From an uncultured Oscillospiraceae bacterium (lineage in GTDB: Bacteria > Bacillota > Clostridia > Oscillospirales > Ruminococcaceae): DNA of 64,000 nt. The stretch covers positions 1 to 64,000 of the forward strand of contig CAKSDC010000002.1 in the NCBI GenBank assembly GCA_934444765.1. Direction: 5' to 3'. A program made the translations under genes and the position numbers. The notes under the pieces were generated by a model that did not search any database, was not told where the DNA came from, and was given only the letters and a program-made list of their open reading frames with translations. Every line of letters starts with the position of its first letter. Position 1 is the first letter of the stretch. Positions 42,714-51,072 of this stretch are shown in pieces.

Positions 42714-43733
42714 TTAATAGTTATAAGAGTAGTCATCGTCACTGCTACTGCTATCGTCGTCGCTATCTTCGTTGGAACTGTCTTCATCGTCGCTACTCTC
42801 ACCGTCTTCATCTTCATCTTCATCGGCTTCGGTAGTGGTTACTACTGTAGTATATAGTGAAGCATCTTGACCGTCTAAGTACTTATTGAACACTTCCATA
42901 GTAGAAGTTATATCTCCAAAGTCGGACTTTTTAAAAGATAGAGTTTCACCGTCTTTGTCGGTAAGTTTTAGAGTGTCACCGTCTTCATTAATAGACCAAG
43001 TAAAGCCTATATAAGAGTTAGTACTTGCATCGGCAAAGTAGAGTTTATCGCAATCTATACCCCACCTACAGGCATAGGCTAAGTCTTCATGAGAAGATTT
43101 ATCCATTTTGTAGTAGTGAATGTTGTTACCGTCTATGTATAAAAACGCTACTGAAGTATCATTTTTAGCTATCCAATAGGTTTTGCTATTAAGTATAGAT
43201 ATAACGTCTTGAACGTCGTATAGCTTGTATACTTCGTTGCCTAAGTCTTCGGCTTTAGAGTAGTCTATTTGAGTAAGACAAGCGTTATCTATATACATTA
43301 CGTTGTTAGTATCGGTTTCAAGGATATCAAAATAATACTGTGCGGTGATATCTGTAAGTTCGTCATCGGAGTAGACGTATAACTTATTACTATCCACTTC
43401 CCAATAGCCGTATATATGAGGCATATCTCCAGTAGTATATACATTATATAGTTGAATAGCATCTCCACTAAAAGATACCGTATATATATTCTTATTTACG
43501 TCCACGCCTACCCAACAGGTATTGTTTAAATACCCTTGAAGATTATTAAATACGCTATCACTCTCTTCTGTAACCGTGGTAGTCTCTTCTTGCTGAGTAT
43601 CTTCTACTGTAGTAGTATCTTCAACTACTTGGTCGGCAGTAGTGGTATCCTGACTATCAGAACTGCCACAACCCACTAAAGATATACTCGCAACTGCTAA
43701 TATTAATGCTAAACTTATAGCCTTATAGTTCAT
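42714..43733 (-). CDS. Lipoprotein of a duplicated secreted family, acidic C-terminus
   Basis: This 339-residue protein has a signal peptide ending LVGC (lipid Cys22), a Thr/Glu-rich spacer, then repeated motifs NTCWVGVDVNKNIYTVSFSG and KTYWIAKNDTSVAFLYIDG, and a Ser/Asp/Glu-rich tail. It is paralogous to the lipoprotein upstream at 43884-45188, which has matching halves (STCWVGCDSNRNLF, GTYWVGLNDDQTLA). Each may contain two related beta-rich domains. The ligand is unknown. Confidence 0.75.
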   Translation of the reverse strand: MNYKAISLALILAVASISLVGCGSSDSQDTTTADQVVEDTTTVEDTQQEETTTVTEESDSVFNNLQGYLNNTCWVGVDVNKNIYTVSFSGDAIQLYNVYTTGDMPHIYGYWEVDSNKLYVYSDDELTDITAQYYFDILETDTNNVMYIDNACLTQIDYSKAEDLGNEVYKLYDVQDVISILNSKTYWIAKNDTSVAFLYIDGNNIHYYKMDKSSHEDLAYACRWGIDCDKLYFADASTNSYIGFTWSINEDGDTLKLTDKDGETLSFKKSDFGDITSTMEVFNKYLDGQDASLYTTVVTTTEADEDEDEDGESSDDEDSSNEDSDDDSSSSDDDYSYNY

Positions 43734-43824
43734 AAAAAAACCTCCAAAATAGATATATCTATTAATATAACTTATTATACTATTATATATTAACTAAGAG
43801 CAAAAATCAATAGCTTAGTACCAA

Positions 43825-43864
43825 CAAAAAAAGGAACGATTTCTTTAATATTAAAATCGTTCCT
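43825..43864 (-). terminator. Terminator after the Tyr-rich lipoprotein gene
   Basis: On the minus strand AGGAACGATTT/AAATCGTTCCT is followed by seven T. Confidence 0.85.
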
Positions 43865-43883
43865 ATATAGTATAGTTTAGATA

Positions 43884-45188
43884 TTAATATCCATAACCAT
43901 AGTTATTATAAGAGTTATAACTATTATCACCGTATGAACTATTACTATCGTAACCGTAACTATTATAACTATTATCACCGTATGAACTATTACTATCGTA
44001 ACCGTAACCATAGTTATTATAAGAATAACTATCCGTAGTAGTAGTTTGAGTACCATAGTATCCATAACTATTATAAGAGTTACTATGATTATATCCATAG
44101 TCTACTTGATAGTCGTCAGGATTATAATAGTCTGTACCGTCTTCAAAAGGTTTTTCACTGTTAATACCACCACTTGGAATTACTTCCGCAAAGTAGTTGT
44201 CAGTAGTACCGTCTGGAGTATCAAAGTAATTATCTGGTGCAGTGGTGAACTCCCAAGTAACTTCAGTTTCGGTGACTGGTTCTGTAGTAGTAGTTTCTTC
44301 CGTGGTAGTCTCTTCTATTACGTATTCACTGATTAAGTCGAAAGCGTCGTTAAACGTGTATGCGTCGGACTGTTCAAAGTTGATAGTTTCGCCGTCTTCG
44401 TTGGTTAGATATAGTGAAGAGCCGTCGTCTGTCATACTCCAATCGAACTGCATATAGTTTTTAGACTTGCTATCTACTACATAGAACTTGTTATAGTCTA
44501 AACCCCAAGAACATTCCATAGTAGTTTCGTCGTCATTTTCTATATCAAATTCGTAGAAGTCTATAACTGAACCGTCGATATATAGCAGACTTGCAAGAGT
44601 TTGGTCGTCATTAAGACCTACCCAATACGTACCGTTACATAAGTAAGTGATGTTATCTACTATAGATTTCATGTTAGATATAGGCTCGTGTAAGTCTGTA
44701 CCGTCATTTTTGGAAGTCTGTGATAGACACGCATCGTTTAACTTAATAATACTGGTATCTTCGGAAACGTTGATATATTCAAAGTCGAAATTGGTTAGTT
44801 CGTTGGTCATCTCTCTATCGGAGTATATGTATAGTATATCGTTATTGATATTCCAATATCCCTGTAGTATTACTGCATCACCTGTAGCATAAGAACAGTT
44901 TATACTTACAGAGTTTCCGTTATAGTATATAGCGAATAAGTTTCTATTGGAGTCACAACCTACCCAACAAGTACTGGTAAGAGTATTCATAAGTTCGGAA
45001 ACGTCCATATCGAGCTTACTGTTAGAGTCGCTTGTACCGATAGTAGTTTCAACAGTAGTCTGTTCTTCTATGGTATCTTTAATCATATCCATTTCCTGTT
45101 CCACTGCAGAAGACTTATTGGAACATCCAACCATAGATAGGTTAAACATAGATACTATAGCTAATATAGATATTATCTTTTTTCTCAT
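43884..45188 (-). CDS. Lipoprotein with Tyr/Asn/Gly/Ser-rich repeat tail
   Basis: I start at ATG 45188 (434 residues), behind GGGAGGCATTTTAAA. The upstream in-frame ATG would hide the signal peptide. The lipobox is MVGC (Cys22). Two related domains carry STCWVGCDSNRNLF and GTYWVGLNDDQTLA. The last about 70 residues are Tyr/Asn/Ser/Gly-rich, with two 16-residue copies of YGYDSNSSYGDNSYNS encoded by a 48-bp DNA repeat (43919-44014). Such tails are prion-like or adhesive in composition. It is paralogous to 42714-43733, which lacks this tail. Confidence 0.75.
   Translation of the reverse strand: MRKKIISILAIVSMFNLSMVGCSNKSSAVEQEMDMIKDTIEEQTTVETTIGTSDSNSKLDMDVSELMNTLTSTCWVGCDSNRNLFAIYYNGNSVSINCSYATGDAVILQGYWNINNDILYIYSDREMTNELTNFDFEYINVSEDTSIIKLNDACLSQTSKNDGTDLHEPISNMKSIVDNITYLCNGTYWVGLNDDQTLASLLYIDGSVIDFYEFDIENDDETTMECSWGLDYNKFYVVDSKSKNYMQFDWSMTDDGSSLYLTNEDGETINFEQSDAYTFNDAFDLISEYVIEETTTEETTTTEPVTETEVTWEFTTAPDNYFDTPDGTTDNYFAEVIPSGGINSEKPFEDGTDYYNPDDYQVDYGYNHSNSYNSYGYYGTQTTTTDSYSYNNYGYGYDSNSSYGDNSYNSYGYDSNSSYGDNSYNSYNNYGYGY
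43919..44014. repeat. 48-bp tandem repeat in lipoprotein tail
   Basis: Two nearly identical 48-bp units start at 43919 and 43967. They encode a 16-residue Tyr/Ser/Asn-rich repeat and could slip to change tail length. Confidence 0.75.
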
Positions 45189-45280
45189 TTTAAAATGCCT
45201 CCCATGTGTAGATACTGTAGTATCTACTATGTCCATAATTATATATTAATATATGGATAAAATCAATAGCTAAAACTAAC

Positions 45281-45321
45281 AAAAATAGTAATACATACTT
45301 TTAAAACTATGTACTATTTTT
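45281..45321 (-). terminator. Terminator after the DUF389 gene
   Basis: On the minus strand AAAAATAGTA pairs with TACTATTTTT. Confidence 0.6.
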
Positions 45322-45328
45322 AATATAG

Positions 45329-46672
45329 TTAGTTAGAAGCCCCTATGGTAATCTTATCTTGTATTAGAATATAGTCAGTAGTTTCAAGTTCTACACTCAA
45401 CCAAGAGTTCAACTTAGAATAGTCTTCATCGTTTAGTGGTACTGATACGTTTAATATTACACATAGTACGTCTTCTGAACCGTTGTTAGTATATTGAGTA
45501 ATATATCCTAAATAAGAGTTCAAAACTTGTGGATATAAAGACCTTATCGATTTAGATACCTTAGAATAGTTTATAGTAGCTTTGGTATCGGTAGAAGTGG
45601 TTTGATAGTTCATAAACTCTTTAAGGTTAGCGATATCTACGTTGTTGCTTATTAAGGTTTGAATAGTCTCTTTTAACTTTTCGGTATCGGTGTTAGAGTT
45701 AGTTTCTGTCTGTGTAACTTTAAGGGATACGTCTTTTAGACTATAGTCTTTTAACTTATCGTTTAAAGATTTAATAGTAGCATCATCTATAGGTTGACCT
45801 AATAACGCTACCGATAGTACTTTACTATCACTATCAAGTTCATACTGAATAACTTCGGTATTGCCAAAGTTGAAACATTCTTCTATATACTTATCAATAT
45901 GACCTTCGGTAATACTCTCCTGAGACATATTATATGCTAAGTATATACTTGGAATGATAGTAATACACGCCATAATTACTATCTGATTGTGTACTCTCTT
46001 TCTTGCCCTATGAGATAGTTTTACGTTCTCTGGAATGTGCATAATCTTTAAGACTATTATAGTACTCAAACATATAAAGAAGCTATTTATAAAGAACAGA
46101 TACATAGCCCCTAAAAAGAACTTTAAAGAGTGTATCGAAAGTCCATAACCTGCCGTACATAGTGGAGGCATTAAAGCAGTAGCTATTGCCACACCAGGTA
46201 ATACGTTACTCTTTTCTTTACGAGTAGTACCTATAATACCTGCTAAACCTCCAAAGAATGCTATTAGCACGTCCCATATAGTAGGGTTGGTTCTTGCTAA
46301 GAGTTCGGAGTGTGCTGTGGATATCGGCGAAATGGTAAAGTAGATAAAAGACGTTACCAAACTAATAAGCACTTGCAATCCTAAACGTGAAAGAAACTTA
46401 AACGCTGACTTTAAGTCGTTAGTAGCTATACAGTATCCTACTGCCATTATACCTCCCATAAGTGGAGATATTAACATAGCACCTATTATTACTGCTGTAG
46501 AGTTCATATTTAACCCTATAGAGGCTACGAATATAGCAAGCATTAATACACATAGATTAGTACCTCTAACTTGACCACCACTTAATATAGTCTCTCTAAT
46601 AGTATTATTATCGGCGTTATCGTAGGTTAAGCTGAAGTACTCCGAAACGTATTGACCAAACTTTTTTTTCAT
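45329..46672 (-). CDS. DUF389 family membrane protein
   Basis: This 447-residue protein has the DUF389 hydrophobic domain (about 35-240, six or so segments) with the conserved AVIIGAMLISPLMGGIMAVG and GVAIATALMPPLCTAGYGLS motifs. A soluble C-terminal region (about 260-447) is rich in Thr, Asp and Lys. The family's function is not established. It lies upstream of the lipoprotein pair on the same strand, with a terminator between. Start ATG 46672 follows AGAAAGGAG. Confidence 0.88.
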   Translation of the reverse strand: MKKKFGQYVSEYFSLTYDNADNNTIRETILSGGQVRGTNLCVLMLAIFVASIGLNMNSTAVIIGAMLISPLMGGIMAVGYCIATNDLKSAFKFLSRLGLQVLISLVTSFIYFTISPISTAHSELLARTNPTIWDVLIAFFGGLAGIIGTTRKEKSNVLPGVAIATALMPPLCTAGYGLSIHSLKFFLGAMYLFFINSFFICLSTIIVLKIMHIPENVKLSHRARKRVHNQIVIMACITIIPSIYLAYNMSQESITEGHIDKYIEECFNFGNTEVIQYELDSDSKVLSVALLGQPIDDATIKSLNDKLKDYSLKDVSLKVTQTETNSNTDTEKLKETIQTLISNNVDIANLKEFMNYQTTSTDTKATINYSKVSKSIRSLYPQVLNSYLGYITQYTNNGSEDVLCVILNVSVPLNDEDYSKLNSWLSVELETTDYILIQDKITIGASN

Positions 46673-46710
46673 AATCTAAGATGTACTCCTTTCTAATTCA
46701 AAAATATAGT

Positions 46711-47817
46711 CTATTTAGTAATTAAGTATTTAAGGTATGCGTTAATAAAGCCGTCTATATCGCCATCCATAACCGCTTGAATGTTACCCGTTTCGTAGTT
46801 AGTTCTGTGGTCTTTTACTAAAGTATAAGGCATAAACACATAAGAACGTACCTGTGCACCCCAAGAGATTTCTTTTTGTACGCCTTTTATATCGCTAATC
46901 TTGTCTAAGTGTTCACGTTCCTTAATGCTTATAAGTTTAGAACGTAACATCTTCATAGCGTAGTCTTTATTTTGGTATTGACTTCTTTGAGTTTGACAAG
47001 ATACTACTACCCCAGTAGGTATATGAGTAATTCTAACGGCACTTTCGGTCTTATTGATATGCTGACCACCTGCCCCACTGGCACGGTATACGTCTATCTT
47101 TAAGTCTTCTTTGCGAATGTCTACTTCTATAGTATCGTCTATTTCGGGCATAACCTCTATAGCAGCAAAGGAAGTGTGTCTTCTACCGGAAGCGTCAAAA
47201 GGAGAAATTCTTACCAATCTGTGAACACCTACTTCAGACTTCAAAAATCCATAGGCGTTTTCACCCTCTATAAGAATAGAAGCACTCTTTAAGCCTGCCT
47301 CATCACCGTCAAGATAGTCTAATAGTTTAACTTTAAACTTATGATGTTCTGCCCAATGGTTGTACATTCTGTATAGCATTTCTGCCCAATCCTGAGCCTC
47401 TGTTCCACCCGCACCTGAATGAAAAGTAATAATAGCGTTTTTGCTATCGTATTCCCCAGATAGTAGAGTAGATAGTCTAATATCTTGTAGTTTAGTCTTA
47501 AAGTCATTTACTTCCGATACCACTTCACTAACTATGCTATCGTCGTTATCTTCGATAGATAGTTCTATCATAGTAATAATATCTTCTAACTGATTGGATA
47601 GACTATTAAAACGTTCTACCTTATGTTGTAAACTTTTAGACTGTTGTAGTACTTTTTGGGAGTGTTCCAAGTCGTCCCAAAAGCCTTGTACTTCCATTTC
47701 GGACTGTAACTTTTTAATAGTGTCGTTAGCTCCTTCGATGTCAAGTACTTCGTGTAGTTCTTTGATATCGTCACGATAGCCAACAAGTTCTGTCTTTAAG
47801 TCGTCTAATATAATCAT
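46711..47817 (-). CDS. prfB: Peptide chain release factor 2 without programmed frameshift
   Basis: This 368-residue RF2 starts at ATG 47817, with GAAAGGA upstream. It has the SPF codon-recognition region (VRISPFDASGRRHTSF) and the catalytic SGAGGQHINKTESAVR with GGQ. Most bacterial prfB genes need a +1 shift at CTT TGA C near codon 25. Here the corresponding stretch reads CTT GAC ATC in one continuous frame, so the autoregulatory stop is gone. RF2 reads UGA and UAA, yet UGA stops are nearly absent from this window. Confidence 0.95.
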   Translation of the reverse strand: MIILDDLKTELVGYRDDIKELHEVLDIEGANDTIKKLQSEMEVQGFWDDLEHSQKVLQQSKSLQHKVERFNSLSNQLEDIITMIELSIEDNDDSIVSEVVSEVNDFKTKLQDIRLSTLLSGEYDSKNAIITFHSGAGGTEAQDWAEMLYRMYNHWAEHHKFKVKLLDYLDGDEAGLKSASILIEGENAYGFLKSEVGVHRLVRISPFDASGRRHTSFAAIEVMPEIDDTIEVDIRKEDLKIDVYRASGAGGQHINKTESAVRITHIPTGVVVSCQTQRSQYQNKDYAMKMLRSKLISIKEREHLDKISDIKGVQKEISWGAQVRSYVFMPYTLVKDHRTNYETGNIQAVMDGDIDGFINAYLKYLITK

Positions 47818-47901
47818 AATGCAAATCCTTTCGTAAAGTAATAGATACATATTTCTATTATACTACAGTATGTGGAATATTTCAACATAAAAATTCGGCA
47901 C

Positions 47902-47938
47902 AAAAAAAAGATGCCCTAATATTGTATTAGAGCATCTT
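47902..47938 (-). terminator. Terminator after the wall-anchored protein gene
   Basis: On the minus strand AAGATGCTCTAATA pairs with TATTAGGGCATCTT and eight T follow. Confidence 0.85.
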
Positions 47939-47966
47939 AATAATAGTTATTATGACGTTGAATATA

Positions 47967-48785
47967 TTAGTCGTGCTTACGAGTAGCTACTGCACCAACA
48001 GCGGTTAAAGTGAATACTAATACTACACCAGCAATACCAGTATCGCCAGTTTCTAAGTTAGTATCTTCGGTAGCTACTGTAGTAGTAGTGCTATCGCCAT
48101 TAGAGGAAGCACCTGAAGTAGTAGAAGATGCTGTAGTAGTACCGTCACTCTTAGCGGAAGTAGTGCTACCTGAAGTAGTAGAACTACTGTTACCAGCTGT
48201 AGTTGTAGTAGGAGCTTCAGTAGTAGTATCGTTAGGAGTATCTTCAACTATACCAGTTACATCAAAGTTGATAGTAACGTTGCTTGCACAACTTACCTTG
48301 TTATCAATATCTTGAACGTTTCTTGAAGACCAAGTATCGTAGATAGATAGACGATAAGTAGAACCGTCGTCGTTAGTACCGTCAGCACTACCGGACTTGT
48401 TATAGCCAATAGCTACGCCGTCAACGGTAATAGAAGTAATGTTGAAAGACATATTCTTATAGATTGCAACTTCTTGAGCATTCTGTTGATATATATTAAT
48501 ATCAGTACTAATACCTAAAAAGTCTATCTGTTCAGCACCGCAACCGTCTGGAACGTTTAAAGTTATAGTGTAACTACCATTACCAGTAATATCTATAGAA
48601 CCTGCTGGGTCATCAGCATTCCAGTTGGAAACACCAGCATTAGCAGATGGGTCGCCATCTTGCATCATAATCCAAGCATGACCGATAGTATCAGCACTTG
48701 CAGTAGTGCATACGCCAGTAACAGCCATAGTAGTACCTACTAATATAGCCGAAGTAATACCAGCTAATAATTTTTTTAGTTTCAT
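47967..48785 (-). CDS. Secreted, probably sortase-anchored beta-rich protein
   Basis: This 272-residue protein has a signal peptide (about 1-31), a beta-rich domain (about 34-175) with Trp/Asp-containing strands (GHAWIMMQDGDPSANAGVSNWN) resembling carbohydrate-binding or cohesin-associated modules, a Thr/Ser-rich linker (about 185-240) and a C-terminal NLETGD followed by a hydrophobic helix and RKHD. That tail resembles the NPxTGD-like sorting signals of Ruminococcaceae. No sortase is in the window. Ligand unknown. A promoter probably lies in the AT-rich upstream gap. Confidence 0.75.
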   Translation of the reverse strand: MKLKKLLAGITSAILVGTTMAVTGVCTTASADTIGHAWIMMQDGDPSANAGVSNWNADDPAGSIDITGNGSYTITLNVPDGCGAEQIDFLGISTDINIYQQNAQEVAIYKNMSFNITSITVDGVAIGYNKSGSADGTNDDGSTYRLSIYDTWSSRNVQDIDNKVSCASNVTINFDVTGIVEDTPNDTTTEAPTTTTAGNSSSTTSGSTTSAKSDGTTTASSTTSGASSNGDSTTTTVATEDTNLETGDTGIAGVVLVFTLTAVGAVATRKHD

Positions 48786-49005
48786 GATAGATAACCCTCC
48801 AAAAAATTTTTCTATACATTAAGTATACTAAAAAAGCTATTAAAAAGCAATCGTCAAAATAACCAAAGTTAAGACCACAATAGTATGAAAAAGTAACAAT
48901 ATTTCTGTGTTATTGCACAAAATATAGAAGACTATTTTGTGATAAATTCACAAAAGTATAGCACCTTATTCCAACTATGGAAACGTTTTACTAACACATA
49001 TAGTA
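48786..49005. other. Intergenic gap
   Basis: AT-rich. It contains the GGAGG site and probable promoter of the wall-anchored gene. I see no further gene. Confidence 0.4.
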
Positions 49006-49036
49006 TGTGCGAAGTAATAGTATACTACTTCGCACA
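49006..49036 (-). terminator. Hairpin after the metal efflux gene
   Basis: This is an 11-bp perfect stem, TGTGCGAAGTA/TACTTCGCACA, seven bases past the stop, without a good T run. Confidence 0.5.
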
Positions 49037-49042
49037 GATACG

Positions 49043-49933
49043 TTATTTATTATAAGGGTGAACGTGTATCATACAGTGTTTAATATCAGGGAAGTTCTTT
49101 TCTACGTTATCGTGAACTGCCTCACATATAGTATGAGCATCTTTTAATAGTAGAGTACCGTCTACTAATATAGTAACGTCTACATATATCTTGTTACCAA
49201 ATAGTCTTGACCTAAATTCTGATAGTCCCATTACACCTTGTTGAGCGATTATAAAGTCTTCTATCTGTTTATTGGTGTTATCATCGCAAGACTTATCTAT
49301 TAACTTATCTATAGCCTCTTTAAGGATAGTATATCCCACATGAACTATCATAATACTAATTACTATACTTGCTACGCTATCCATAACAGGAAGACCTAAC
49401 ATAGCACCCAATACACCTATAAAGCTACCTATAGAAGATAGTGCGTCACTTCTATGGTGCCAAGCGTCCGCCATTAAAGAGTCGGAATTAATCTTTTTGG
49501 CTACTCTTTTAGTGTATTGATACTGCCACTCTTTAACTGCTATGGAAATTAACGCTGAAATGATAGCTAAGTTACCAGTAATTTGAGTATAACTATTAGT
49601 GAATATACTCTTAATACCGTTATAACCTATTATCAAACCAGTAGTGGCAAGTAGTACTGCTAAAAACATAGCAGAGATACTCTCAAAACGTTCGTGACCG
49701 TAAGGGTGTTCTTTGTCAGGTTTTTTGCTTGCAATGTTCACACCTACTATTACTACCACGGTACTAAGTACGTCGGAGGCAGAGTGTACAGCGTCCGAAA
49801 TCATAGCACTGGAATGCGAAACTATACCCGCTATAAACTTTAATATCGATAGCACTATATTCAATACTATACTAATAATAGAAGTCTTAATAGCTAAATC
49901 CTTATTACTGTTATAACTCTTTAAAGTCGTCAT
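49043..49933 (-). CDS. Cation diffusion facilitator, probable Co/Ni exporter
   Basis: I start at ATG 49933 (296 residues), eight nt after AAGGAG. Six membrane segments span about residues 10-205. The metal-site pairs SDAVHSASD and DAWHHRSDALSS, and the basic loop PDKEHPYGHERFE, define the CDF family, and the cytosolic C-terminal domain ends CMIHVHPYNK. CDF proteins export divalent metals against protons. The NiCo riboswitch in its leader indicates that it exports cobalt or nickel. Confidence 0.93.
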   Translation of the reverse strand: MTTLKSYNSNKDLAIKTSIISIVLNIVLSILKFIAGIVSHSSAMISDAVHSASDVLSTVVVIVGVNIASKKPDKEHPYGHERFESISAMFLAVLLATTGLIIGYNGIKSIFTNSYTQITGNLAIISALISIAVKEWQYQYTKRVAKKINSDSLMADAWHHRSDALSSIGSFIGVLGAMLGLPVMDSVASIVISIMIVHVGYTILKEAIDKLIDKSCDDNTNKQIEDFIIAQQGVMGLSEFRSRLFGNKIYVDVTILVDGTLLLKDAHTICEAVHDNVEKNFPDIKHCMIHVHPYNK

Positions 49934-49973
49934 AAAAACCACTCCTTAAAAATAGTGTACCCACAAAAAGAGT

Positions 49974-50008
49974 AAAAAAATACACCTATGGAATAAGTCC
50001 CACAGATG
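49974..50008 (-). terminator. Expression-platform terminator of the NiCo riboswitch
   Basis: On the minus strand CATCTGTGG (50008-50000) pairs with CCATAGGTG (49991-49983) and TATTTTTTT follows. The first strand overlaps the aptamer helix TCTGTG, so metal binding should block termination. Confidence 0.75.
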
Positions 50009-50098
50009 AATTAGCTAAAGATTACCCATTCTGTTGCATAGTATATAGCACTATGCCCGACCTTTATAGATAGAAAATATATCGGTCTGTCTTTAAAA
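49997..50098 (-). promoter_or_regulatory. NiCo (czcD) riboswitch aptamer
   Basis: On the minus strand the order AGACC hairpin GGTCGGGC, then the hairpin GCATAGT/ACTATGC, then AACAGA, hairpin, TCTGTGGGAC reproduces the conserved junction segments of NiCo riboswitches (CGGGC, GCAACAGA and TCTGTGGGAC). It lies in the leader of a CDF metal exporter, the typical regulated gene. A terminator that competes with the last helix follows. Known members turn expression on when they bind cobalt or nickel. Confidence 0.8.
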
Positions 50099-50146
50099 AT
50101 ATTGCACTTTGTTAGTCATACTTAACTTTGATATGGTATTATTAGA

Positions 50147-50175
50147 AGTATAGCACTCTATATTAGATTTGTCAA
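50147..50175 (-). promoter_or_regulatory. Promoter of the NiCo-controlled efflux gene
   Basis: On the minus strand TTGACA (50175-50170) and TATACT (50152-50147) are 17 nt apart, giving a start near 50140. Confidence 0.75.
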
Positions 50176-50260
50176 TAGGTTTTGCATTCTTTTTAGGAAT
50201 TTTTTTAAACGTTTTGGATATATTACTTAATATATATCAGTTAGAAAGGATTTGTATATT

Positions 50261-50929
50261 ATGGAAGTTTTAAGAGTACTATTAACCTCTATACTATCGG
50301 TAGTCACGCTATTTATACTTACTAAGATTATGGGCAATAGACAGATGTCTCAACTGAGTATGTTCGACTATATTAACGGTATCACTATAGGTTCTATAGC
50401 CTCTGAGATGTCTTTTAGTGATGAGTTTCTATATCCACTAATAGCTATGATAGTATATGCAACCAGTTCGATATTGGTGTCTTACTGTGCCACTAAGAAT
50501 TTAAAATGGTGTAGATTTTTAAACGGAACTCCCCTAATACTATTTGATAAGGATAAGTTTCATTTCAAAAGTTTCAAAAAGGCTAAGTTAGATATCAACG
50601 AATTTTTGTGTCAATGCCGTTCTTTAGGATACTTTAATCTTAACGACGTTCAAACTGCTATATTAGAGGCTAACGGAAAGATTACTATACTACCTAAATC
50701 CACTAAAAGACCTATAAACGCTAACGACCTAAATCTTAACCCAGTTCAAGAAATGCCATCTATTAACGTAATATGCAATGGTGAAATACTACACGATAAC
50801 TTAAAGTCTATAGGCAAGGACGAAATATGGCTTAGACGTAAACTATCGGAAGATAGATTGGGTTCACCTAAAGATATTCTACTTGCATTCTGCGACGAAA
50901 CCGACAGTATTACTACCTATAAATATTAA
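50261..50929 (+). CDS. DUF421 (YetF-like) membrane protein
   Basis: This 222-residue protein starts at ATG 50261, eleven nt after AAAGGA. Three membrane helices occupy about residues 2-80, with the conserved GNRQMSQLSMFDYINGITIGSIA. The cytosolic domain contains GxPLILFDKDK and the later LREKG-type region (LDINEFLCQCRSLGYFNLNDVQTAILEANGKIT). YetF-type proteins occur in spore-formers; their role is unclear. It is divergent from the metal efflux gene. Confidence 0.9.
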   Translation: MEVLRVLLTSILSVVTLFILTKIMGNRQMSQLSMFDYINGITIGSIASEMSFSDEFLYPLIAMIVYATSSILVSYCATKNLKWCRFLNGTPLILFDKDKFHFKSFKKAKLDINEFLCQCRSLGYFNLNDVQTAILEANGKITILPKSTKRPINANDLNLNPVQEMPSINVICNGEILHDNLKSIGKDEIWLRRKLSEDRLGSPKDILLAFCDETDSITTYKY

Positions 50930-50937
50930 ACTTTTGG

Positions 50938-50966
50938 TTGACATCTTGCCAATAGTATACTATAAT
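50938..50966 (+). promoter_or_regulatory. Promoter of rtcB
   Basis: TTGACA (50938-50943) and TATAAT (50961-50966) are 17 nt apart. The leader is about 100 nt long. Confidence 0.75.
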
Positions 50967-51072
50967 ATACCTCATATAGAAGTTTTTTCTATATCGCTCC
51001 ACGAACATATTCCACTCAATATATGTATAATTTACAATCGTAAACCGTTTCACGAAAGGAGCTTACAACTAT

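Noticed and set aside
43877..44098. Ile/Val-rich frames on both strands over the lipoprotein tail
   Set aside because: They come from the low-complexity Tyr/Asn/Ser repeat DNA and lack starts with ribosome sites.
47740..47790. Programmed +1 frameshift expected early in prfB
   Set aside because: The frame is continuous through CTT GAC and no internal TGA is present.
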